Assembly (NCBI GenBank): GCA_027604685.1
Contig: JADHYX010000039.1
Coordinates: forward strand, 1 to 53,382
Origin: Lobulomyces angularis
Lineage: Eukaryota; Chytridiomycota; Chytridiomycetes; Lobulomycetales; Lobulomycetaceae
Direction: 5' to 3'
Length of the DNA stretch: 53,382 bases
Below, in pieces: positions 22,852 to 34,600 of the stretch; position 1 is the stretch's first letter, and every line of letters begins with the position of its first letter. Below the pieces are notes generated by a model. That model searched no databases, was not told where the DNA came from, and saw only the letters and a list, made by a program, of their open reading frames with translations. Made by a program: the position numbers and the translations under genes.

Positions 22852-24735
22852 ATGGGATTTAAACATATCCTCGATAACTTCAGGTAAAAGACCAATTGTT
22901 TTTTTCTAATTAATATTTCTGTTCGATTTTTTTCTTAAATTTTTTTTTAAAAAAATTTTAGGAATAAAAATGAAGTAAGAAAATGCAATTCAAAAAAACA
23001 AAAAAAAAAATCCGTAATCAAGGAAAAAGAGTCTAATGATGATATAAAAAATTTTAACAACTTTAAAGATTTGGAACAAACTTTAATAATCATGGCAAAC
23101 CAAAATAAGTTAAATAAAGGAAAACTTCAAATATTAAATAATGAAAATTCGGTTACTAGGAATCTAGAAAATGAGTCAAGAAATAAAAATGTTGCAAATT
23201 TGAAGTTAAAGACAAAAAACATATTTCCGTATGAATTTTCTTGTCCTTCATACCCTGTATCAGCCTCTGAAGAAGTCGTTTCAGTCAATGGTTACTATAC
23301 TAGTAATCGGTCATTTTCGGTTGTAATTGAGGATTCACCTTTTTTTATTGAGTAGGTTCTATATTTTTGTTTTTTTGTAAGATAATTTATTTATTTTTGT
23401 AGACCAATGATAAACAACAAAATCACGTTGGATAAGCAAACAAAATTTATCTCGCGATCAATTTTTACTGAAGGAGGGATTGAAATTCCGTGTGTGAAGG
23501 AATCCATTTCCACTTCAACTCAAACAGAGGAAAACTGTGAAAATATTTCAAATCCTGTTAATGAACATATATCAGAAGTTAACACTTCAAGCTTTGACAT
23601 CTTTGATACTTCCGAGAAAGACAATTTTGACCATGAACAAAAATATCTATTACTTCCTCCTATAAGTCAATTAAGGAAACCGTTGAAGTTACCTATTCGA
23701 ACTGTCATTTCAGCACCTTTACACTGCCAGAAGCCTTCTGAAGAGAATAACTCTATATTATGTTACAGAAATAACTTTAATGAAAAAGAAATAGTCAAGT
23801 ACAACAAGTTTGTAGATATAACTCCATCTGAAAATTGTGATACAGAAAATAAATCTGAGCATAAAGATTATTTATTTAATTTTACTTTCAGCCGGCCCAT
23901 TTCTTGTCAAAATATACAAGTAGCACCTATAAAAGATAAAACCAATGTTAGAAAAATTAATGAACTGAATCATTTTGATAAAGGGAATGGTATGGATGAA
24001 AGTGATACAGAATTTGTAAATCTGTACAAAACTGAAAACTCCACTTTTTCACTGATTGAATCGGAAGATTCTGTTGAAAGTGATCTTATTTCGGACAATC
24101 TGTTTTCAATTGTAAATCTTTCGAGTGAAAATTCTGTAACGGAAGTGGGACTAATAAAAACGGAATGTGATGAAAACATAAAAATTGGAGATTGGGATTT
24201 CAGAACAGAAATCGAAGCGTCTTTAGATTTGGGTAAAAGCTTTAGTTCAACAATAAATGAAATTACGGAAACTGGATATTTAAGTGTTGACGAACCATAC
24301 GAGATTTCAAACTCAAAAAATTGTCATGAGGAAATCGCAGTTATACCTCCTTATGAAGAGTTAGAAAATTCCTCACACAAAAGTTCTTACCGCGAAGATT
24401 TTAAAAAAGTAGATTCTAAATATTTTAGTGGGGATAGAAAAAGTTTACTAACTGAAGACCGAAAAAATGGAGATGGTCCTAAATTTGATGTAAGTTTTGA
24501 CTGTATAAATCACTTCCAAGAGCACTGTCAGGACAGTGTGCCTGCTGAAACTTACGAGTCTGAAGATTTTGCAAGAAAAGACTTAGATTATTCCATTTAT
24601 TGTCCTACTTCTGAGCTTAGTAGACCTTGGTCAATAACTTTTCCTCCTGAAGATTGTAGTTTATACTATAGGACGAAATTATCAATGGGTTACGATTATT
24701 CCGATGATAGATTTATGAGCGAATTTTTTAAATAG
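22852..24735 (+). CDS. Unrecognised protein, Ser/Glu-rich, probably disordered
   Basis: Exons 22852-22883, 22962-23351 and 23403-24735 join without frame break to 584 residues, with GT-AG introns. The N-terminus MGFKHILDNFRNKNEV is followed by a basic patch (KKQKKKSVIKEKE). The rest is rich in Ser, Glu, Asp and Asn with scattered short Pro motifs: FSCPSYPVSASEEV, RKPLKLPIRTVISAP, FSRPISCQNIQVAP and LSRPWSITFPPEDCS near the C-terminus, which ends DRFMSEFFK. No membrane segment, signal peptide or known domain is visible. The loosely recurring (S/K)RP...(I/S) Pro patches might be short docking motifs. The long open frame and clean splicing support a real gene; no function can be given. Confidence 0.7.
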
Positions 24736-24981
24736 TATCACATTAGTAGCTTTGCAAAAATAATACTTTGCATTTATATTTGGTAATGCTTTTAATGCAC
24801 CATTAAAAAAAAAAACATAAACGAATAGATGCTAAGTTAAACTAAATAAAAAACTGCATTGTAGGTGATTTGTGAAATATATATACAAATTTTTTGAAAT
24901 TTTGGATTTTCATTTGTGGCGCTTTCTCAAAAACTATTCTTAAAAAAAGTTTATTTTTAAATTTATTTATTTTTTATATTA

Positions 24982-25221
24982 ATGAAAATAGAGAACGAGA
25001 ATTCAACATCAGAATCTAATGAAATTAAATTAATTTTAGAAAGGCTTAACAAATTAGAGGAAGAAAATAAATTGTTAATGGAGCAAGTAGCAAAAATACC
25101 TAGTTTAGAAGCCAAAATTAGAAGAATTAAGTTAAAAATGGATCAGCAGGATGATACATTTGGCAGAGATGGTGAACAAAACAATTTTTGGTTTCAGAAT
25201 GACTTTTCAAAAAATTATTGA
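24982..25221 (+). CDS. Small coiled-coil protein, unrecognised
   Basis: An intronless ORF of 79 residues. After an acidic Ser/Glu start (MKIENENSTSESNEIK), residues 15-55 form a heptad-like helix with Leu/Ile spacing (ILERLNKLEEENKLLMEQV, then IPSLEAKIRRIKLKMDQQ). It ends in a polar tail, NNFWFQNDFSKNY. Its composition differs from the surrounding Lys/Asn/Phe noise, which favours a real short gene. It could also be a last exon of something longer; no upstream acceptor is obvious. Confidence 0.45.
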   Translation: MKIENENSTSESNEIKLILERLNKLEEENKLLMEQVAKIPSLEAKIRRIKLKMDQQDDTFGRDGEQNNFWFQNDFSKNY

Positions 25222-25674
25222 GCAAAAAAATTTTTTTGTTGTTGTTTTTTACAATATTTTATATACATTTTTATCTAGATCATGATTTTATTTACTTAAC
25301 TTTCATTTACCTATAAACTATTATCATTAATTAAATTAACCATTTTTTTTTTTTTTTAATTTTTGTTTCAAAAGTTTTTTTTTTACATTACTTCAACCTT
25401 AACAGTTAAATATTTTTTCTTTATTCTCAACTTTAAAGATTGAGAATTCTCTGAAAAGTTGAAAAATTTTTATCAAAAATCAAAGTGTTTTAAAATAGTG
25501 TATAAAATGTAGTGAATAGTGAGTGATGAAATAAATATTTAAATATGTTTTATTCATAAAAGAAAATAAAGATTCTACAAAATAATAATATCTACATACA
25601 AAATTCAAACTGTAAAACAAAAAAAGGAAAAAAAGAAATTTTTTTTAATTTTTTACAACATCTAGTTTCATTTT
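25222..25674. other. Convergent 3' flanks, AT-rich
   Basis: Poly-T and poly-A stretches between the small coiled-coil ORF and the stop of the giant gene on the other strand. No gene seen. Confidence 0.4.
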
Positions 25675-28600
25675 TCAATCAGCTAATGACGCTTGCTCAT
25701 TTTCAGCTGCGTTTGGTGTAATTTGGTCTTCAGATGGAGACTGTTCAGAAACAATACCATCATTTTCTGCAACAGTTTGATCCACAAGAGGTACCTCTTG
25801 TTCTTTAATATGTTCTTCTGGTAGATTGATTTGTTCTGGAGCGTATTGTTCATCAACAGATACTGCGACTGGCAGTGACTGTATTCCTACTTGAATTTCA
25901 TCATGGGCTCCATCTGGTTGAGTTACTTCCATATCAATCACAACTTCACCTCCAGATGGTCCTAAAATTACATCATCTTCTTTGGCTGTCATAAATGCAT
26001 TGTAACTTGGAGGTAATTGATAGTTCGGTAACAAGGCAGGGTCTCTAGTTGGAGCATCATTTATTTGAACAATAACGTCGGATATGAGAGGTGTTTCTTC
26101 AACTGTAGGCTTAGCTAACGGTTCTTTTTTTGCTCTCTTTTTCTTAAGTCCAATAATTGCACCTGCGATGATTGCTAGTACAACAGCTGCACCAACTGCA
26201 CCTCCTATAGCAGCCATCGGAGAGCTACCTGGAACGTCGGGGGAAACAGGAACAGGTTCTTCACTAACAACACTAGTAGGTGATGGTCCGTTTGTAGCCA
26301 CGAGTGTTGGGGGAACATATGATGGATCTTGCTTCTTAATCAACATGATAAAGTTTCCTGCATCCGAACCAGTAAATAAAGCTTTTTTCCCTGAGACTGA
26401 AGTTAATTCAGCGGCGTTTTCATTTATTGACAGCTCTGAATATAATCTATTTGAGTCTTTAAATTCCAATTTAACAACTGAGGCTTGGAAATTAGCATCT
26501 TCTAATAAACCAGACTTCAAGAAAGAGTATTTGTCTAAAAATGCATCATCTAATTCAACAGCACCCGTAAGTGGAGCATTAACCAAGCCAACTTCTGCTA
26601 AATTTGAACCAAAGAATGCTAATCGTGAGATTTTGTTACTTAACTCGATGTTAGGTATGGTGGAGTTGTTACTAGTAGTCAAAGTGTATGGTGAAAGTAC
26701 TCCACTTGCTGCTGTGGATCTACAAGAATATCTAATACATCCATCTGCTTGTGGTGGTGAAGTAAATAAGTTAACATTGTCGATTTCAAAGTTGCAGTAG
26801 TCGCTATTATCAGTTGCATCTGCAAAACCAGTTTCATAGGTCAAATAATTACCGGAGTATGAAAATGGCAGTTGACCACAAATTCTGACGTTGAATTGAC
26901 AGTTATTGACGGATTTCATTGAATTAGCCCAAGTATTAGAAACTAGTTCAGAGTATGATTTAGTATTTTGAAGAGACCCTAATACAGCTTCAATAGTTCT
27001 TAGGAAGTTGTTACTTGCTTCATCACTGTAACAAGTTTTTCCGCTATTTTTCAAAATATCAACAGTGGACTTTGAGACCAAGGTAAAGATGCTCTCAACA
27101 ATTGGTAAGCTATGGTCTGTGTTGCTTGCAACAGTTCCTTTTAGTAAAGAAGCACAAAATGGCGCAGCTCTTACTGGATCCAAGTACCAATTTCCAGAGT
27201 TAATAATAGTTTTCAACAAAGATAAGATTGCTGCTTGAATTCCTAAGTCGTCTTCAGTAGCCAGGGTTTCAGGTAATGAGGATATTGCAACGGCAGCCTT
27301 TAAATTATGCATATTAAAATTAATAAAAAGGTTTTAATTTTTTAATTACCGCTGTAATGGCAGAAAGAGCATCTTGCGTTGCCACAAAGGCAGTTTCAGC
27401 ATCCATCGTATAATTAACCGCAATTTTTGCAGCGTAAGATAATTCTCTCTTTCTAATTTCAACCAAGGACTGAGCTTCCATAACCTCTCCTCTTCTAAAT
27501 AATCTCTTGTTCAGTGAACCGGCATCTACTGGTTTGTTGACTTTAAGAATAATTGGAGCTTGCGAATCTTCTGGGTTTTGGGATTGGGCAGTATCTAAAA
27601 TTTCAGGTAAAATATAGAAGGTACCTGCGGAAAGTGTTGTAGCAAAAACTGAAGATGATGACAACGCACCAAGAAGTTGGTATGTTTCGCCGAGATCTGA
27701 ACTGTATTTAAATCTGTAATTGATAGGATATGAAGCATCATCTGTCACCCAACCATTACATGAAATTGTAAACTTATCAACAAAGGCATTGCCCTCGGTT
27801 ACGTCAGCTGTGCACAATCCGCTACTTGGTTGATCTCTAATAGGAATATTGTATGAAGATCTTCCAATGTTAGGATTATTGACATCTGTTACTTGCAATA
27901 AAAAGCAGTATTCAGCGGATGGTTGTAATTTTCCAGGAGCAAATTTTAAGTTCGCTTTCTTTGGATTCGTAAGAGTTGTAACTCCTTGCTCCAAGTTAAT
28001 AACAGTAAAAGTTTCACCGTAGCACTCTTCTTCAGCTGTCCAGCTGAATTTTACGTTCTTGATATCCTTTCCAGAAATAGTTTCTATGTCTACTACACTT
28101 TGTAAACTAAATGTCTTTGAGTGTGAACCTGGTTTCAAACTAGAAGGAACGATTGCTGCAACTGGAACTAACCCTTCTAGGACACTAATGTAAGAATAGC
28201 TCTTTTTCGAAACAATCGAAGTATCAAGATTAGTAACTTCTAAAGAAAATTTGTATGTTCCAGGATCAAGTGAATTGGTGAGATCAATGGAAGAACAACC
28301 GTTGCCGATTGACAGTGCAGCCATTGTTTTAGCATCGATGCAAGCTTCTGATGTAGATAAAACATCATTATTTGGATATGCCAAACATTCCCAAGTGCAT
28401 GAATATTGCGATTCCTTAAACTCCTTGTAGTAATCATTCAAAATAACAGAATTCAAAATAATGTTGTTTAATGTTCCTAATGTTTTTGATGGTCCAGGAC
28501 TTGCTTCAATTTTATCTTTAGAAGTACTAATCGCTACTGGGAATTTGTAAGAATTGGCTCCAGCTTTATCAAAACGAGCAGTAAGAATGAAATTATATGT

Positions 28601-31600
28601 TCTTTTCGGTAAAAATGTGTATTCAGGGATAACCAATCCAGATTTCGTAACATAGTTGGAATCAAGAGTGATTTTTGGATCAGAAACTACAATGTTTGGA
28701 AGAATACTCCATTCAAATAGTACGTTGGACTGAACACCGCATCCGACGATAGTCTTAACTTTTGCTCTAAGAATCTGAACATCAAAATTAGAAAGTTCAC
28801 TCAAACCATTATCACTTCCAGTTGTAATCCATGGAATGTCATCTTTGCCAGATTTTTCTATGAATACTGTAGAGGAAGAAACACCTCCCAAGAAGTTTAC
28901 AAAGGTAACAGTGAATGAATAAGAAGCAACATCCAAAATGTCCCTTGATAAAGTTATAACTGATAATTTTCCAGCTTTTACAAGATTTTTTTGGGTGTTC
29001 AACGCTGAAACAATGGCATCTTGCCTTGTTTGATTAGATGGATTGGTGGATGTATAAGTAAGTTGAATGTCACTCCAAGGTCTACCTGCCGAACCATATG
29101 AATTTGATAAATCCAATTCTATTGGGGCACAAGCTCCGATTAAAGATGATGCAGACACGATCACTGTTGGCTGAGGTGCTTTAATAGGTGCTTGAACTAA
29201 AACAGATTGAGTAACTGATCCGGAGTAGATTGTATTTCGGTTGATAATTACATCAGGCACAACCTTTAAGAATTCCATTATACTTATTGGAGTAGAAAGT
29301 GCATCTAATGAGAAAGCCCCACTAAATTGTAGTTGCAATCTATTTACTTTTGGTACAGTGACAATACAATCACTAACTGATTGATTTCTCCACAACTGAC
29401 CATAATTTTCGGTTTTACTAGAGCCGTAGAATATTGAACTACAGTATACTTTGTTAACAGTAAAATCAAATGCATCTGCTTTAATTGCTTCTAAAGAAGG
29501 AATGTTATCAAGGAATTTCGACTTTGTTCTAAGAACTGTAATACTGCTTGAAAAGTCAATAAATATTGACGCACCGTTGTCAGAAAATCTTGCTTCCAGA
29601 ATAACTGGCGGCGCTGCCAAAAGTAAATGCTTCAATTCTGCGTTTTCTTTAACAAAGAAATTTGGTCTATAGAGGTTTTCTTTACTATACTCTAACGTTG
29701 AAAACACAGGAGTGTGATACAGTATGTAAGCATGCGTAACACCGGTAAATGGAATTACCGCATTTTCACATATATCTAAAAAAAAATTTTTAAATTTTTA
29801 TATCGGAAGATAATATAAACTTACAAGTATTTGTGTCAACGAAAGTGGCAACACTCTTTACGTAAGTATTCCCAGACTTAAAAACACAAATTGGACTTGC
29901 AGTTTTAAAGAGGTTTTCACCAGTAATAGTGTACGTATTGGGTACATTGGCGAAGGATGTGTAAGGTGAAATGCTATTAACCTTTGTACTTTCAGGATTG
30001 TAGTATTTCAAGAACTTGGCAGTTTGAATTCTTCTTCTAGGTCTTGCAATATTAAATTTTGCCAATGCCAATTCTTTTCCTGGGTCAGCAAACAATGTTG
30101 AATTTTTATAAATAGTGTAAGTTAACATGGTTGAATTTACAAACTGTAAGTTGTCGTCAAATGTTAAAAGTTGATCATTTAAAGTAACACTAGTGTCATT
30201 TTGAGTAAATTGATTACCGACTAAAGTTATTACGGCTCCATCTTCAAATGGGATATAATAAGGTTCAATGGCAGTGAAAGTGAAACATTTTACAGGGGTA
30301 CCAGGGATAACACATTGCCCACATATAGGTTCAACTTCGTGTTCACCATTAGGTACTCCAAAGCAGTCAGCACAAGTTGTGTTATCACCATAGCAAACAC
30401 TACATTCATCTTTTGAATCATCTTTCGTTTCAGTTAACACACATTTAGTTGCATCGCAAGAATCTACACTCCATTTCAAATAATCTGGGGAACTTGGACA
30501 GTCGTTATTACAGTTACGTGGTAGTTCGGGATATAATGGATCGTGTTCACAAATTTCAATTGGAATGTACACAGCGTAAAGTCCATTAGTGTGAGCGTTA
30601 AAGTAAAAGTTTCCACTTTCATCGTAGCTAGTTAAATTTGCGGTAGCGGTATTTAAACTAGTGTTAGCAAAATCTCCTCCAGTATTTGAAATTTGAAATA
30701 CAACAGGTTGATGATCTTCAGTAATTTGTGCAGTCATTTTTTTATCATTGATGACACCTTCGATTCTTGCATCTTTCAAAACAATTACTTTATTGTCCCT
30801 ATCAAAGAATTTTAATGAGGAAGTTTCATCTGAAATCAATCCACTGAAATTGTAGTGAGTAATGTAATCTTTAGGATAAGCACCAAACAAGTTGGCATCT
30901 TCGCAAGTAAACTTTTGACAACCTTTTTGATAATATGGTCCAAAATTCTTCACCTTAAAATTGCAGAAGTTCTCTACCAAATTCGTGTCTACGATACCAG
31001 TGGTAATATCAAAGTGATTTCCATTAAAAGTGTGTGGTTCCTCGTTACACACCTGGTTGTTGTACTGGCACTCTCTAAGTTTGGATAATACTCCGAAGTA
31101 CCCTTTGCTTACCACAGCTGATAGTGCATTCGCTGATAATAATGATGAAAGAGAGGCGTCAATCGCGGAATAAACGCTTTGGGCAACTTCATTGTTAAAA
31201 CATTTGGAAGGTTGATTATATCTTAATTCAGTCAAAAACTTTTCGGTAAACCAAAATAACCCATCAACTACAGTCTTTTCCAACTCATTAACTTCAACGG
31301 AACTTACTGATTTTTTAAGTATTGAAGCTACATATGGAGCTACCGTGTGAACTTCAAAGAATAAATTACCAGATTCAATCACTTTTCTGGCCAGTGGTAA
31401 TCCATTATTGATATAGCTGTTAACATCTACAATGCTTGTTCCTTTAGGAATTCCTGCAAAAAGAACACTTAAAGTTTTTAATGCTGAATGGACATCCTGT
31501 GTGTTGTCGTAATTTGTTATGGATTCGGCAAAAATTGCATTAACGTCTAAGTCTCTTTTGCTTTTAGGCGAAGGTGAACTGCTAATTTTAATAATAGGTA

Positions 31601-34600
31601 AATCCAAATTGGTAGCCCATGATTGATCATAAACGGTAGTAAGAACTTTCCAATTTCCAGACGGCAGTGTTGTAGACAACATAGCTGATGATGCAGCTGG
31701 GGAAATAACTGACCATCCATTTGTATCTCCGGAATCATTATCTTCTTTTATCGAAAATTCATATCTAAAGGGACCTTCAGGGGATGACCAACCCATACAG
31801 GCAAGTTGGAATTGGTAAGCTAATGCTTCACCATCAGCCGCAGATTGAAGTGCACAAGTACCACCAGAAGGAACATCTCCAACAATGAATGGTACGTTAG
31901 CGGTTGCTAAAAAATAAAAAATTAGAAAGGAAAAATTTTTGAAATCTAATTACCGGTTAATCCAGTAGTTGTGTCTACCGCTTGAACCTCAACACAGTAT
32001 TCAGTTGCAGGTGCTAATGCTCCTTCAAACAATTTGAAAGTGTGTGAGTTTTTTGTAGTTGCTACAAACGATGGATCTAACTGCAAACCAACATAATGTT
32101 TGAAGTTACAAACTTTCGGTATGGACCATGCATAAGAGATGTTACTAAGAGTATTTAGCGGTTCAACTTTGGCTTCAAGATAAAAGTTTTGTGCCAAGTA
32201 ACTTGGATTTAATTCTGATGGATGAACTTCTAAAGAAGGTAGTAAACCATCCACAACAGTTATGTAAGCTGCTGAGCCGGTCGTAGTGGAATAAGTAATT
32301 TTGTTTGTAACTAAAGCGGTAAAAACATAAGTGTAACCGGATTCCAGTTGACCAGTTAAATCATAGTCTTCTGCGGAACTGAGGACAATAGGCACTTTTG
32401 TAGTAGCTAAAAATTAATAATTAATAATAAAACTCAAGTTTTTTTAAAAAATAAATCTACCTGACATGCATAATCCACCATAGGAAGTGCGGCACAAGTA
32501 AGTAACAGCAAACAGATTTGCATCAAAATTATGGTAAAATTGATCAAATATAATCGGATTTAATACAATTTTATTTAATGCACCGACAACTTTTGATGCA
32601 CCGGAACTTACGTAAATTACGTCCAAGTTAGTAAAAATAGAAGTAGTGACAACTGTAGTTTGAGTTTCATTTTTCCAACCGTAAGTTAAGGAATAAGAAT
32701 ATTTTTTATTAGGAGCAAAATGATGAGAAGGGAAATTCAATGTTGAACCACTGTATCTTGATATTCCCGGTGAAGGAAGCGGAGATGAAGTATCCAAGGA
32801 TGACCAGCTGAAAGTTACCTTTTTATTATCAGTAGCGGGGCATTTTAACAAAGCAGATGCTCTAAAAGTTTGAAGATTGTAACTGTTTAAGTTATAGTAT
32901 CCATTATCAGATGAGAGAACAACATAAGGCACTTCAAAAGGAAGTTTTTTAAATTGATAAAAACCAGTTTCAAACTCGTTTAGGTGATTTGTAAACTTGA
33001 GTGAAAACACGTATGACCCTTCTGGGAGATAATCTTTAGGGATAATAAGTTCTTGTGAGCCTAACTGAGCGTCATGAGCAAGTTCCGGTAAAAAGCTATT
33101 TAATAATTCAGTGCTTGAAGTGCTATTAGAACTAAAGGTTATTTGAACAGATTTCCATTCTCTTCCTGCAGAGCCAAAAGTTTGAGAAATATCTAAAGTT
33201 AAATCAGGGCAAGGTCCGATCGCTGATGGTCCATTTATAATTACATTAGGTTTAACAGGGTGGTACGGTGATCTAATGACATGTTTTCCAACCAAGGCAT
33301 GACAGTAAACACAGGTTGATTTTACAACGGTATTTGGCAGGAACTCTAACTCATTTCCGACTTCAAAATTGGTAGATCCAAAACTGAAACTTAAACGAAG
33401 TGTGTACGCGGACGTTTGAGATAAAACACAATCTTCTGGTGATTTTGGATCAAATAATACACCACTGTTTGAGCCAAATACTAATGAACAAGGCACTGTT
33501 GAATCAAGCGAGACTGCTTTAATTTCGTTAAATGCAGAGGCAACATATGTAGGTGCGTCAATTATTTTAAAAGGGTGTTCAAAAGTAACCTGGATAGCGT
33601 TTCCTACATCCGTCACTCTAACACTGTCAACTACTGGGGCATGATCGAAAACTTTAATGAAAACCTTGGCTGAGGTATCCAAATAATATTCTGATCTTCT
33701 AACATCTAGATTTTTAGTTGCAGGATGGTTTGGAATAGGATATCTGGCAGCAGAGTAAACGAGGTTGACATCGTATCTCTCTGCTGTTTGTAATGCTGGA
33801 GAATTTGGTAAAGAACATGAGTATTGCTTATTTTCGTAAGTAGCAGGAGACTGGTACCCAACTATATTATTATTAAAAACACATGCTGCTCTAGGGAAGC
33901 TCAAGAAACTTCCTTTTAAGTTTTCCGGGTTGGTCGAATCTATATTAACTTCCACTGGTTCAATTGAATCTAAAACAGAAGTTGCTGAATCATAAACCCA
34001 AAGAGGATATGTTGGGAACTCAATATCAGAACCATCATCATCTTTAGCTCCAGGTTGAGTGAGTGTAATTTCGAACTTTTGGATTGCAGCATTTAAAGTT
34101 AACTTTGTAGGAAAGCTAACTACTAACCATCCTTTTCCGACTTGAGTAATCTGAGATACAGGGACCTGCTTGCCATCCAAGAAGACATGAGTGTATTCCT
34201 CTCCGCTTGCGCCATTAAGTTCGAAACCTGCACCATAAACTGTGAAATTTATACCGGCTTTGTTGGGAATTACTTCTGGTTCGTTTGCAACATATTTGTG
34301 GCAAGTGTCTGCTTTACCATTACATTTGTCGCAAGCATCTACAACTGCAGTTCCATTAACCTTCCCAGTGCAATCTCTGCAACTAGTTCCATCACCACCA
34401 CAAACGTAGCAAGGATCGAAATACTTCACTTCACTATCTGGCTTACAAAAACCGGAACAGTCGTATGTACATGATGGGCCAGAGGGTACAGGATCGTATT
34501 CAAAAGGTAAAGTAGGCACGGCAGTGGAAGTAAATTGCGTTGAAGTAGGAATATGCACTTCTGATGATTGTTGAACAGTTTCGACATTTTTGTCAGAAGT

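Noticed and set aside
26084..26800. 238-codon plus-strand ORF opposite the giant gene
   Set aside because: Lies antisense to the confirmed TM/tail exon; its Ala/Pro/Ser composition is the mirror of that exon.
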